64,000 bases of DNA from Fischerella sp. CENA71 (lineage in GTDB: Bacteria > Cyanobacteriota > Cyanobacteriia > Cyanobacteriales > Nostocaceae), in NCBI GenBank assembly GCA_024239075.1, contig JANBVI010000075.1, forward strand, positions 1 through 64,000. Reading direction: 5' to 3'. Positions 47,023 through 56,143 of the stretch are shown here, in pieces (positions within the stretch are counted from its first letter, which is position 1; each line of letters opens with the position of its first letter). The notes under the pieces are model-generated. The model made no database searches and was not told where the DNA came from. It saw nothing but the letters and a program-made list of their open reading frames with translations. The position numbers and the translations under genes were made by a program.

Positions 47023-47598
47023 ATGATACTTCCAATTAATAGTAATTTCGCTAAAAGTTGCCAATTGTCAGCCTTTGCCTGTGCTATTGTGACTACAACC
47101 ATAGGTGTTGATTTCATTGGAACTAAATCAATTGCTCAGTCCCAGATTCTTCCTGTGACAACTTGTCCATCGGGAACGGAGACAGTTACTTATAACCCAC
47201 CGCTCACAAACCAAGTAAAAAACACTACTGTCACCATACAAGGTTCTGTAGGTGGATGCATAAATGCTCAAGGAATTACATCAGGAACTTATAACTTATC
47301 ATTTACGGCTCCAACCTCCTGTGACAACATTGGGGTTTTTCCAACGTATGAAGTTACGTACAATTGGGACCCTACTAATCAAACTAGCTTAGTGCGATAC
47401 ACCACAACTGAAAGCAATGTGATTGGAGGTCAAACTATACTAATTTCTTACGGAACCGTCCTTAATGGTGTGTTCCAAAATAGAGCAGTAACAAGAACAA
47501 TTGTGCTTGCAACAACAGATATTAACGCTTGTTCCACTCAGGGTCTCTCGTTCATTGCAGGTCCCCAAACACTAACTATTTTGCCAGCATCACCATAG
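47023..47598 (+). CDS. Secreted hypothetical protein
   Basis: This 191-aa protein has a signal-peptide-like N-terminus (LSAFACAIVTTTIGVDF, cleavage probably near IAQS). The mature part is Thr-rich and beta-strand-rich with four Cys (C48, C69, C90 and C169 approximately), which could form disulfides. No family is named. It is upstream of, and convergent with, the HMA_2-like cluster; no functional link is visible. Confidence 0.6.
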   Translation: MILPINSNFAKSCQLSAFACAIVTTTIGVDFIGTKSIAQSQILPVTTCPSGTETVTYNPPLTNQVKNTTVTIQGSVGGCINAQGITSGTYNLSFTAPTSCDNIGVFPTYEVTYNWDPTNQTSLVRYTTTESNVIGGQTILISYGTVLNGVFQNRAVTRTIVLATTDINACSTQGLSFIAGPQTLTILPASP

Positions 47599-47798
47599 GT
47601 AGATATTGACAAGCTCTCCTTTGCAACAGATGATTTAGGCCAGTCTGTGCCTCAAAAAGAGCTAGATTGCGAGTTCAGCAACGCCAACTTATCCTATTCT
47701 TGGCGTTGCAAGATTGCACAATGATTTGAGAATTTGCTGTCAAAAATAATCACTACGTCTTTGTATCAGCCTAAACCATCCCATTATTTAACAACACC

Positions 47799-48383
47799 CT
47801 ATTGTTCACTCGTAGATGTTGGTTGACTTGTATTACCATGCAGCTTGATGAAACTATCAAATGCATACCATGCCAACACGTACCAGGGAATAATTTCTAA
47901 TTGCAAACCTTTAGTGAGTAACTGGCGAATAGAAAGGCTAGCAAGTCCTATGGGCATAATGATTCGTAAGTCAATTAAACCCTTGGTTGCATCGTGGATT
48001 CGCTTGTTTAAATCAACAATTGAATCAGAAACTCCTGCGGCTGCTTCAGATTTTCCACCTGTAATATCAGCAAAAATAATTCCTAAATCATATAGGGTAG
48101 CGAGAACGTTTTGGAAACTCTCATCGTCGCGATTGTGCTGGATGGTAATACTCCCTTGATGAACATTCATCCGCACATCATTAATACTAGGATTTGCCTC
48201 CAAGGTTTTAGCGAGACGTTGCATTTCTTCCTTTTGGCGATGAGAATGAGCTACTCGCAAACGTAACCTACCTGGAGTATTACTAACTATTTTTGTCAGT
48301 ATAGGTTTAGGCCGTCTTTTAATGATTTTTTCTGACATTGTTCTTGGCATCTGAGTAAGACTGCCATTACCATTTTTCAACAC
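47799..48383 (-). CDS. HMA_2-like domain protein with C-terminal membrane segments
   Basis: The protein is 194 aa with a GTG start at 48383, supported by AAGGAGA 8 bases upstream. Residues of about 30-100 form a ferredoxin-like fold of HMA_2 type: NTPGRLRLRVAHS opens it where classical HMA domains have CxxC. Residues of about 138-180 contain two short hydrophobic segments (LRIIMPIGLASLSI, IIPWYVLAWYAF). It is the last gene of the minus-strand P-type ATPase cluster. Metal binding is not evident because no Cys pair is present. Confidence 0.75.
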   Translation of the reverse strand: MLKNGNGSLTQMPRTMSEKIIKRRPKPILTKIVSNTPGRLRLRVAHSHRQKEEMQRLAKTLEANPSINDVRMNVHQGSITIQHNRDDESFQNVLATLYDLGIIFADITGGKSEAAAGVSDSIVDLNKRIHDATKGLIDLRIIMPIGLASLSIRQLLTKGLQLEIIPWYVLAWYAFDSFIKLHGNTSQPTSTSEQ

Positions 48384-48511
48384 GTAACCACTCTCCTTGA
48401 GTAATTACAAATTTGATTTCAATCAATAGATTTAATCCAAAATCCACAATTATTAAAGGGCTAAAGTGAAAAACTTTCCCTTTGCCCTTTAACTTTTACC
48501 TAACACTTGTG

Positions 48512-48808
48512 TTATGCACCATTGTCAGAGATATTATCAGCAGCTTCAACAGCTGGCAGTTGCTTAGATTCAGCAAGTTCTGCTCTGGCTTCAGCTACCA
48601 TGTCTTCCCAACTTTCGCCCAATTCTGCAAAAGCTCCTTTGCTCTTTTCATAAAGAACAAGTCCACCTTTGATCAAAGATTTAGCAATTGGTTTACCAAC
48701 TCCTGCTACTACTGGAATCACAACAGGTGCTAAAATGACTGCACCAATACCTGCGATAATTCCAGGTGCGCCAGCATCTTCTACAAAGTCAGTAATTTTC
48801 GGTGCCAT
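48512..48808 (-). CDS. DUF5132-like small membrane protein
   Basis: This 98-aa protein has one long Ala/Gly/Val-rich hydrophobic region at about residues 15-40 (GIIAGIGAVILAPVVIPVVA) followed by an amphipathic, Glu-rich helix (SWEDMVAEARAELAES). This matches what I recall as DUF5132, often encoded beside HMA_2 P-type ATPases in cyanobacteria. Its function is unknown. It is 132 bases downstream of the ATPase and 128 bases upstream of the next HMA_2 gene. Confidence 0.7.
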   Translation of the reverse strand: MAPKITDFVEDAGAPGIIAGIGAVILAPVVIPVVAGVGKPIAKSLIKGGLVLYEKSKGAFAELGESWEDMVAEARAELAESKQLPAVEAADNISDNGA

Positions 48809-48940
48809 TATTTATTAACCTCACGTGAATTGAACTTTCTTTTAAAACCTCTAACGTTAATTCATTTGAGATAAATATCTCATCCTGCTGTCGATAGAGA
48901 TTTTTAATTTTGTTTGTAGTTCACAAGCAACAACCAACTT

Positions 48941-51172
48941 TTAAGCATTTGTTGGTTTAAGAAGTGGACGTAAACCGTTGACTCCTGCAACAACTGTGGA
49001 ACCGTTGTTAACTACTGTTGCTGCTAAAGGATTCAGTCCAAAGAATACGGCTACAATCAAAGCAGCTAAGTTAGGAATGGCAATAATGCCCGTATTTTGC
49101 TGAATTAATTGCTTGGTTTGGCGAGCGATCGCGATCGCTTCTAGTAAGCCATGCAAATCATTGTGCATCAGTACCACGTCTGCTGTTTCACGAGCAATAT
49201 CGGAACCGTTGGCGAAGGAAACGGAAACATCAGCATATGCTAAGGCAGGTGAATCATTGATGCCATCGCCAACAAATGCAACTGTCTTGCCTTGCTCGTG
49301 TAGTTCACGAACAACTGTTGCTTTTTGCTCAGGAAAAGCCTCGGCGTGGGTATGACTTGGGGCAATGCCAAGCTGCGTGGCTACAGCATTAGCAGTCTGC
49401 TGGTTGTCTCCGGTGAGCATATGTACTTCCACATTTTCCACCGTTAACAGTCTGCTAATGACTTCGCGGCTTTCGGGACGCAATAGGTCATTATATTCTA
49501 TTATACCTAAAAGTTGATCATTGCTGCCAACATAAATTGCCGAAGCCGGTTTTTGGTGTCCCTCCAAACCGGACATATCTATTTCTTGAAGACGCAGGAA
49601 ACGTTCACTACCCACAAAAACTGTCTCACCGTCGATCTCTGCTTTCACACCTAAGCCTAGCTGATAGTCCCACTTGCTACGCGGTAACATCTCAACTTTG
49701 TGAGCTTCGGCATAACGCATAACTGCCTCTGCAACTGGGTGAGTTAGACGCTGTTCAGCAGTTGCAGCTAGTTGCAGCACTCTGAGAGAAGAGACGGCTC
49801 TATTGAGACTTTCCACACCAACAACAGCAGCTTCTCCTTGAGTAAGCGTACCAGTTTTATCAAAGATAATGGTGTCTACCTGTGCCAGTTGCTCTAGCGC
49901 TCTACCACTGCGGATCAGAACACCACGTTTGGCAGCATAGGTAAGGGCTGCCAAAACTGTAGTTGGTACAGATACCCGAATTCCGGTAGCAAAGTCCAGA
50001 GTCAGGACACTGGCGGCTCTGGCTGGGTTGCGAGTCAGGGCAAATACTGTTGCTCCTAGTAACAAAGTTGGCAATACTGTTTTTTGTGCTACTGTGGCTG
50101 CATAGTTTTCCATCCGGGTATCGTGGACGGGAGCTTGCTCCATTAACTGGAGACTTTTGCCAGCACGTGTATCATTGCCGACTCTTTCTGTCAAAATATA
50201 CATGCGTCCTTCCCGTACCAAGGTAGAAGCGAAGACGTTTTGTCCCTTGGTTTTGAATATAGGTACGGACTCGCCAGTCAGTTTTTGTTCATCCAGCAGT
50301 GCTTTCCCTCGCAAGATTGTACCGTCAACGGGGACTTGTTCTCCTGGATAGACAATGACGATATCGCCGCGCTGGACTTCCTGAATGGGTATTTGTTGTT
50401 TTTCACCATCTCGTTCTACCCAGGCGAATTGTCCCAGGGAACTGAGCAAATCTAAGGTTTGCTGTGCGGAACAACGAGCTGTGCGATCGCGAATTTTTTC
50501 ACCAATATCAATTAAACTTAGCATTAATGCTGGTGCAAGAAATCTACCTTGGATTGTCGTAATGGCGATCGCAATTAAATCCAAAAAGTCTATATTTAAT
50601 TTTCGCTCTAGTATAATTCCTTTCCAAGCGCGTTGGAGAACAGGCAAGGTAGCAAGAGAAATGGTTCCTACCATTAAAATCGGCGGAATGGTTAAACCCA
50701 ATGGGCCACCCAGCACAGCCAAAGCAGTAGCAGCGCCAGAAAGTTGTAATCCAGGCCAAGATGTCTGTGTTTCTTTTGTGATTTTTTGCGTTGTTGGCTT
50801 AAAAACCACAACTTCTGCTGCGGATTGAAATACATGGCCTAAATGATGGCGCAGCTTAAATTCTGAAACTGTTTTGGGGTTATAAGTAACCGCAACCGAT
50901 GCAGCAGCTGGCTTGAGTCGAAAGGATGTGACTAACGCATCTGCTTCTAGCAGAACTTGGAGGCGCTGTGCGTAGTCTGGATTATGACGCAAGCGAGGTA
51001 CTCGTAAGCGTATTCTTCCCGGAATTGTATGGATGACAGTATAGTCTACTTTGGGAAGATGGGTGCGTGAATGTCCCTGATATTCTATAAAATGGGCTTT
51101 TCCATTCTTTTGGGTCAAATTCAGTTGTGATTGACCTGCGGAGGATGGTAGACCCACCTTAACTTGTACCAT
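48941..51172 (-). CDS. P-type ATPase of P1B-like type lacking the CPC motif
   Basis: The protein is 743 aa. Residues 43-115 are an HMA_2-like domain with PGRIRLRVPRL instead of CxxC. The ATPase core is intact: TGES (299-302), phosphorylated Asp438 in DKTGTLT, the HP motif in RLTHPVAEAV, TGDNQQTANA and GDGINDSPALA. The membrane segment before Asp438, where P1B pumps have CPC, reads LDFATGIRVSVPT (392-404), so Cys-Pro-Cys is Phe-Ala-Thr. It is predicted to be an inner- or thylakoid-membrane cation pump, but the ion cannot be assigned. Centre of a five-gene minus-strand cluster. Confidence 0.88.
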   Translation of the reverse strand: MVQVKVGLPSSAGQSQLNLTQKNGKAHFIEYQGHSRTHLPKVDYTVIHTIPGRIRLRVPRLRHNPDYAQRLQVLLEADALVTSFRLKPAAASVAVTYNPKTVSEFKLRHHLGHVFQSAAEVVVFKPTTQKITKETQTSWPGLQLSGAATALAVLGGPLGLTIPPILMVGTISLATLPVLQRAWKGIILERKLNIDFLDLIAIAITTIQGRFLAPALMLSLIDIGEKIRDRTARCSAQQTLDLLSSLGQFAWVERDGEKQQIPIQEVQRGDIVIVYPGEQVPVDGTILRGKALLDEQKLTGESVPIFKTKGQNVFASTLVREGRMYILTERVGNDTRAGKSLQLMEQAPVHDTRMENYAATVAQKTVLPTLLLGATVFALTRNPARAASVLTLDFATGIRVSVPTTVLAALTYAAKRGVLIRSGRALEQLAQVDTIIFDKTGTLTQGEAAVVGVESLNRAVSSLRVLQLAATAEQRLTHPVAEAVMRYAEAHKVEMLPRSKWDYQLGLGVKAEIDGETVFVGSERFLRLQEIDMSGLEGHQKPASAIYVGSNDQLLGIIEYNDLLRPESREVISRLLTVENVEVHMLTGDNQQTANAVATQLGIAPSHTHAEAFPEQKATVVRELHEQGKTVAFVGDGINDSPALAYADVSVSFANGSDIARETADVVLMHNDLHGLLEAIAIARQTKQLIQQNTGIIAIPNLAALIVAVFFGLNPLAATVVNNGSTVVAGVNGLRPLLKPTNA

Positions 51173-51402
51173 TGCTTCTCTCTCATAAAAAAATATTGGT
51201 GAACATTAGACTTCTCGCAGAAGTCGGGGGAAGTTTTTGTGAATTGGTATTAAAGGAATTGAAAAATCCTTCCCCTTTAACCTGCAAAGAGGTTTATTGG
51301 CTACGAGAAGATGGTTTGTAATGAGGACTTTTTAGTCCTCACTACAAACGTGTCTTCAAGTCTGTATTTGGTTGAAAATTTCTGCTTTTGGGTTCCTTGC
51401 AG

Positions 51403-52710
51403 TTAGGCAACTGCTACATCACTAGCAGATTGTAGCAGGTTTGCTAAATGGGATATTGCAGCTTCCAAAACACTGCGATCCGGATCTCTGGTATTGGCTT
51501 TCACCGCAGATTTGTAAGTTATGACTATTGATCCCGCACTACGGTTGACTCGTTCGCCGATGACTGTTGGATCTGCTTTTAATAAAGCCTCTAAACATTG
51601 CACATATTGGGGATCACTCGTGATCCGAGGCACGTGAAAACGAATTCTTCCCGGAATGACGTGAGCAATGCTGTAAGCTACTTTGGCTGGCTGCTTTGCT
51701 TTTTGTTCCGCTTTCTGGGGAAGCACAGCAGAGTCAGGGCGAGACGAAGATACTGGTAGGACTTTTGCTATAGATAAACAAGAACTTTGGTTTCCATCGT
51801 TGTGAATTTCGGAGGATGGTTGCTTGTTTATACTTGCTTGAGTCAAGTTTCTACTGGGTAGAAATTTGCATTTTGTAATTTTTGCAATTGCCATTTCCTT
51901 AACAGCAGTGGCGTTAAAACGTCTTGTAACCAGAGGATGGGAAGATATAGGAAGAATTGGTAGTTTCTCCTGATCTTGTTGTTGTATATTTTCTCTTTGG
52001 TTATATGTGGGGTATGAATTCGCTGGTTGTATCGTTACTGGCTGTTCTCTGCCAGATTGAATCAGATTAACTAGATGCGATCGCATCTCATAATCTGACA
52101 TAACTCCAGATTTGTAGATTACCACAATAGACGCAGCAGTGATATTTATTTGCACCTTCGTAACCAAAGCCTCTGCTTTCAACAATTTTACAAGACGCTC
52201 TTGATATTGATCATCTCTAGAAATGCGAGGAACGCAAAACCCAACTTGTCCCGGCATTGCATAGGTAATGCTGTAAGCTTCTTTTATCTGTTCAAGTTCA
52301 GTTGACTTAATCTGTCCACTTTGGATTTGACTAGTTTGGGGGTGGGAATTTCCTGGTTGAATCGTGACTGGCTGTTGTGCAGCAGACTGAATCAGATTAG
52401 TTAAATGCGATCGCATCGCTTCATCTGACATTTCTCCAGAGTTGTAAGTCACTACCACAGATGCAGCAGTACTATTGATTTGCACATTTGTGACTAAAGC
52501 TTCTGCTTGCAGCAACTTCCGAAGTCGTTCTAGATATCTAGAATCTCTGGAAATACGAGGTACGCACAACCCGACTTGTCCTGACATTGCATAGGTAATG
52601 CTGTAGACTTCTTGGGGCGATTTCTGCTGAGTGTGATCAGTCTGCGGCGTAACTCTTATCTGGGTTTTTTTTTCTGCGGTAGATACCAGTCGTAATATCG
52701 ATCCAACCAT
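51403..52710 (-). CDS. Triple HMA_2-like domain protein
   Basis: This 435-aa soluble protein has three HMA_2-like modules. Two near-identical ones open with SGQVGLCVPRISRD (43-56) and PGQVGFCVPRISRD (153-166); the third opens with PGRIRFHVPRITSD (353-366). Each continues with a strand such as TAASVVVTYNSG. The first two have a single Cys inside the opening motif; none has CxxC. A polar linker of about 130 residues separates modules two and three. It lies 15 bases downstream of the 402-aa gene, hence one operon. I infer a scaffold or regulator of the ATPase. Confidence 0.75.
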   Translation of the reverse strand: MVGSILRLVSTAEKKTQIRVTPQTDHTQQKSPQEVYSITYAMSGQVGLCVPRISRDSRYLERLRKLLQAEALVTNVQINSTAASVVVTYNSGEMSDEAMRSHLTNLIQSAAQQPVTIQPGNSHPQTSQIQSGQIKSTELEQIKEAYSITYAMPGQVGFCVPRISRDDQYQERLVKLLKAEALVTKVQINITAASIVVIYKSGVMSDYEMRSHLVNLIQSGREQPVTIQPANSYPTYNQRENIQQQDQEKLPILPISSHPLVTRRFNATAVKEMAIAKITKCKFLPSRNLTQASINKQPSSEIHNDGNQSSCLSIAKVLPVSSSRPDSAVLPQKAEQKAKQPAKVAYSIAHVIPGRIRFHVPRITSDPQYVQCLEALLKADPTVIGERVNRSAGSIVITYKSAVKANTRDPDRSVLEAAISHLANLLQSASDVAVA

Positions 52711-52725
52711 TGCTTTCCTCCCTCC

Positions 52726-53934
52726 TCAGTCCGGGGCTGCATTAATCGGAAAGTTCGCCATAAAGGCGAGAGCATAAGACAAAGCTGGAGCTTTGAAATT
52801 AGCCCATAAGCCAGTTACCTCTGGCGTTGATTCCACTTTTGTTGTCTGGAATTTTTTGTCTTGGATTGGCGCAGGAGTGACTAGTTTTTCTGCTTGCATC
52901 TGGACATCAGAGTGTCTGTGCGTCACCACGTCTTTATGGATAACATGCGGTGGTACAGTCGTCTCCTCCTGTGCTAGTTGCATCAAATCAATCCAGCGAG
53001 ACGCTTTGATATTTTTCGGTTGATAGGCGATCGCCACTGAGGCTGCATCACAATTAAGACGCACATTTGTCACTTGGGGATCAGCTGCGAGCAATCTCTC
53101 CAAGCGTTTGGCGTAATTTCGGTCGTGAGCGAGTTTTGGTACGCTCATCCTAATGCGTCCCGGAATTGCATGAACAATGTTGTAAGTAATCTTTGCATTG
53201 TCCACATTTTTTGTTGGGAATAATTCTTGTTTGACGGCTGTGATTTGCTCCACTTTTGCTAAAGAGGTTTGAGGTGTAACTTGATGTTTTGTTATTGATT
53301 GCGTTGCAGAAGCTGTATTCAATTTTTTATTCTTTTTAGTTCCCAATAATTGAGGTTCTATATAGTCAATCACACGTCGGGTGGCGTCTGCTGTAATCAT
53401 GTATACCGGAATTGCTGCCAATCCGTTAATTCCTATCGCCCCTGTAACTCCTAACCCTGCAAATAAAGGAATAAATGAAAGTCCTTGCTCTTTCCAAAAT
53501 TCTACAGATTTCCAAGCAGCAAAGGGATCACTATTGTTTTGTGAATCCGAAACAGCTTGATATTGCTGAATCCCAAACTCTTGCAGCATTGCCAACGTCT
53601 GTGGCAAAGACAGCCTAGTTTCATCAAATTTAACCAGCAAACTGCTCGTTTTATAATTAGTCGTAACTTCCGTTACACCATCATGCTGCCGTAATTGCCG
53701 GGATAAACTTTCTAGTATCGAGTTATGACTGACGTCAGTGGCACGGATTCGCACGCGGCCTTGAGTTACATGAATAATTTTCAACTTGCCAAGCATTGAT
53801 TGTGCTGTTGACGGTGTAGATACTTCACCCTTATGGTTATGAACTTCATCGCTTTGCTGATGAGCAAAGATTAAGCCAGAAGATGGTTGCAGCGGTTGAC
53901 TTAACCCCTTGCGACTACTAATAGTTTTTGTCAT
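52726..53934 (-). CDS. Double HMA_2-like domain protein with membrane segment
   Basis: The protein is 402 aa. The first HMA_2-like module starts at HVTQGRVRIRATDVSHN (about 55-71) and the second at HAIPGRIRMSVPKLAHD (about 255-271); both lack CxxC. Between them lies a hydrophobic region at about 152-182 (LSFIPLFAGLGVTGAIGING, then AIPVYMI) that may span the membrane. A short hydrophobic tail (ALSYALAFMANFPI) ends the protein. It is the first gene of the cluster. No characterised homologue is known to me. Confidence 0.72.
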   Translation of the reverse strand: MTKTISSRKGLSQPLQPSSGLIFAHQQSDEVHNHKGEVSTPSTAQSMLGKLKIIHVTQGRVRIRATDVSHNSILESLSRQLRQHDGVTEVTTNYKTSSLLVKFDETRLSLPQTLAMLQEFGIQQYQAVSDSQNNSDPFAAWKSVEFWKEQGLSFIPLFAGLGVTGAIGINGLAAIPVYMITADATRRVIDYIEPQLLGTKKNKKLNTASATQSITKHQVTPQTSLAKVEQITAVKQELFPTKNVDNAKITYNIVHAIPGRIRMSVPKLAHDRNYAKRLERLLAADPQVTNVRLNCDAASVAIAYQPKNIKASRWIDLMQLAQEETTVPPHVIHKDVVTHRHSDVQMQAEKLVTPAPIQDKKFQTTKVESTPEVTGLWANFKAPALSYALAFMANFPINAAPD

Positions 53935-54029
53935 TTACCCAATAGCTACCTCAAAGCCAAAAGGTTAACATCAGACTAAATGTAACTTAAATTTCTGCCT
54001 TTTGTATAGTTCTTTAGAATAATTTTTTG

Positions 54030-54563
54030 TCAAAAATTATTAACTATTAATTTTTGATATTCTTGATCAGTGACAATGTCTAAATTACTTTCTAAGCGGT
54101 CTAAATACACTATACCATCAAAATGATCGTATTCGTGTTGAAAGATACGAGCCACAAAATTAGTTAACAATTGCCTTTGTATTTTACCGTTTCTGTCTGT
54201 GTATTCAACTTCTACTGACTCATATCTTGGTACTAAACCCCTGATCCCAGGAATGCTTAAGCAACCTTCCCAATCTTTATTCACAGTACTAGAATGAGCA
54301 ATAATCCGGGGATTAATCATCGCTGTAGGTTCCATATATGGAGCATGAGGATATCTAGAATTAGGGCGTGACGCCACAATCATGACACGATATGATTGAG
54401 CAACCTGAGGAGCAGCAATGCCTACACCATTAGCTTCACTAACTGAAACCATTAAATCGTCAATCAGCTTCTGAATGGTTTCGTCTTGGATATTTTCAAC
54501 TTCAGCTGCTTTTTGACGAAGTATCGGATTACCTAATTGAATTATTGAGAGCATTTCGCTCAT
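54030..54563 (-). CDS. def: Peptide deformylase
   Basis: This 177-aa metalloprotease removes the formyl group from nascent N-terminal methionine. All three motifs are intact: GVGIAAPQ, EGCLSIPG (metal-binding Cys) and QHEYDH (two metal-binding His and the catalytic Glu). GGAGT lies about 8 bases before the ATG. No fmt gene is adjacent. Cyanobacteria commonly carry more than one copy, so this may be one of several. Confidence 0.95.
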   Translation of the reverse strand: MSEMLSIIQLGNPILRQKAAEVENIQDETIQKLIDDLMVSVSEANGVGIAAPQVAQSYRVMIVASRPNSRYPHAPYMEPTAMINPRIIAHSSTVNKDWEGCLSIPGIRGLVPRYESVEVEYTDRNGKIQRQLLTNFVARIFQHEYDHFDGIVYLDRLESNLDIVTDQEYQKLIVNNF

Positions 54564-54626
54564 TATTAAAAACTCCTAATCTAATCATTAAGAATGATCA
54601 ATCATAAAATCTTGATCATTCATAAT

Positions 54627-55958
54627 TTATTCACTTTCACGCTGAACTGGCAGAGCGGCAGGTCTAACTGCAACTTGCAAATTACGTCCATTGCGTTGTA
54701 CTTCTAATTGTAACGGGACTCCTATTCTACTGTTTTCTACTAATTTTTGCACTTGTTCCACATCAGTGACAGACTGATTATTGATATTTTGAATCACATC
54801 ACCTTCTCGTAGTCCAGCATTGGCGGCGGGAGAGCGTGCAATGACATCAATTAATAAAACCCCTTTATCTGCTGTGATATTAATGCCTAATTTACCGATT
54901 CTTTCTTTAATTTCGGGTGTCAGCGTCGCCATCTGAATACCTAAATAGGGATGATCTACTTTCCCATTAGCAATTAATTCTTGAGCGATTCTTTGAGCCG
55001 TATTGATGGGAATAGCAAAACCTAATCCTTGAGCGCCACGAATGATCGCAGTGTTCATACCAATGACTTCCCCACGACTATTTAGTAAAGGCCCACCAGA
55101 GTTACCAGGATTAATCGCAGCGTCAGTTTGAATATAATCTACACGTTTATCGCTAGCCCCGATCGCACTACCAGAACGTCCCGTAGCGCTGATAATACCA
55201 GAGGTGACGGTATTGTCTAAACCCAAAGGATTACCGATCGCAATTACTGCTTCTCCTGGCTGCAAACCTTCAGAATTACCCAAAGAAATAGTTGGCAAAT
55301 TATTAGTGTTGATTGTCACTACAGCAACATCAGTGACTGGATCTTCCCCTATTACCCGTCCGTCAAAAGTACGACCATCTTTTAACCTTACCGTTACTGT
55401 ATCAGCACCATTGACGACATGAGAATTGGTCAAAATTTGACCATTGGTACTAATTATAAAACCAGAGCCACTACCGCGCTCGACTCGCCGTCGGGGCTGT
55501 GGTTCATCTCCAAAAAATCGCCGGAAAAATGGATCATCGAAGTCATCCGAGCTTGGTGATGTGATCGTTTTCGCAGAATCAATGCGAACTACAGCTGGTC
55601 CTACCTTTTGCACCACATTCACCACAAAGTTAGGATCTCCAGATGATTGCAAAATCGGAGGAGGAGCAGGAACAGGGGTGTTGATCGGGTTTTGCACTTG
55701 AGAATTAGGTGTTTGATTTCTCGGTATGTTTACATTACGATTACAGCCAGTTATAGATATAAATGCTACGCTAGCCACAAGCAGTAACCGCATAGAAGAT
55801 GGGGAGACGAGCTGACGCGGTGACGCGGAGAATCTATTAAATACACTCTCCGCGTCACCGTGTCTAACTATCACCGTGTCTTCTGAAACTGCATCTGTTA
55901 ACTTACTTAACTCTGTATTAAGATTTCTCTGTTGCAAGTTATTGTCTGCTTTCTTCAT
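54627..55958 (-). CDS. HtrA/Deg-type serine protease with PDZ domain
   Basis: The protein is 443 aa. The trypsin-like domain has the triad His in LTNSHVV, Asp in DPVTDVAVV and Ser in NPGNSGGPL; a PDZ domain follows ([20 protein letters not shown]). The hydrophobic segment [16 protein letters not shown] near residues 58-73 ends in a lipobox-like Cys. Residues of about 24-54, before that segment, are encoded by a GC-rich palindromic repeat. Either translation begins at the later Met57, making a lipoprotein, or the repeat lengthened the N-terminus in frame. The class is HhoA/HhoB/HtrA of cyanobacteria; which one is not resolved. Confidence 0.9.
   Translation of the reverse strand: MKKADNNLQQRNLNTELSKLTDAVSEDTVIVRHGDAESVFNRFSASPRQLVSPSSMRLLLVASVAFISITGCNRNVNIPRNQTPNSQVQNPINTPVPAPPPILQSSGDPNFVVNVVQKVGPAVVRIDSAKTITSPSSDDFDDPFFRRFFGDEPQPRRRVERGSGSGFIISTNGQILTNSHVVNGADTVTVRLKDGRTFDGRVIGEDPVTDVAVVTINTNNLPTISLGNSEGLQPGEAVIAIGNPLGLDNTVTSGIISATGRSGSAIGASDKRVDYIQTDAAINPGNSGGPLLNSRGEVIGMNTAIIRGAQGLGFAIPINTAQRIAQELIANGKVDHPYLGIQMATLTPEIKERIGKLGINITADKGVLLIDVIARSPAANAGLREGDVIQNINNQSVTDVEQVQKLVENSRIGVPLQLEVQRNGRNLQVAVRPAALPVQRESE
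55805..55885. repeat. GC-rich palindromic repeat in the HtrA-type gene
   Basis: GGTGACGCGGAGA (55818-55830) is the perfect complement of TCTCCGCGTCACC (55848-55860), followed by a CACCGTGTC repeat. Within the gene it encodes residues of about 24-52. It shares GTGACGCGGAGA with the insert at 13355-13490, so both belong to one dispersed family. Confidence 0.75.
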
Positions 55959-56143
55959 CCGTGCTTACTTCTCCATCTGAATCAGTGAGTGATAGGATAT
56001 TGCCTACCGGGGGAGTCCAAATAGTCCTAAACAGTTCAAAAATAGATTACAACTTAAAAGCATCTTCCTGGTTCAAAGTGGCTAAATGTTAAATTGGTCT
56101 TTGCTTATATTATTGTGACGGTTAGCAGCAAAGGTGGTAGATA

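Noticed and set aside
50385-50828. 147-aa plus-strand ORF opposite the P-type ATPase
   Set aside because: Antisense shadow of a well-conserved ATPase region, with no start signal.
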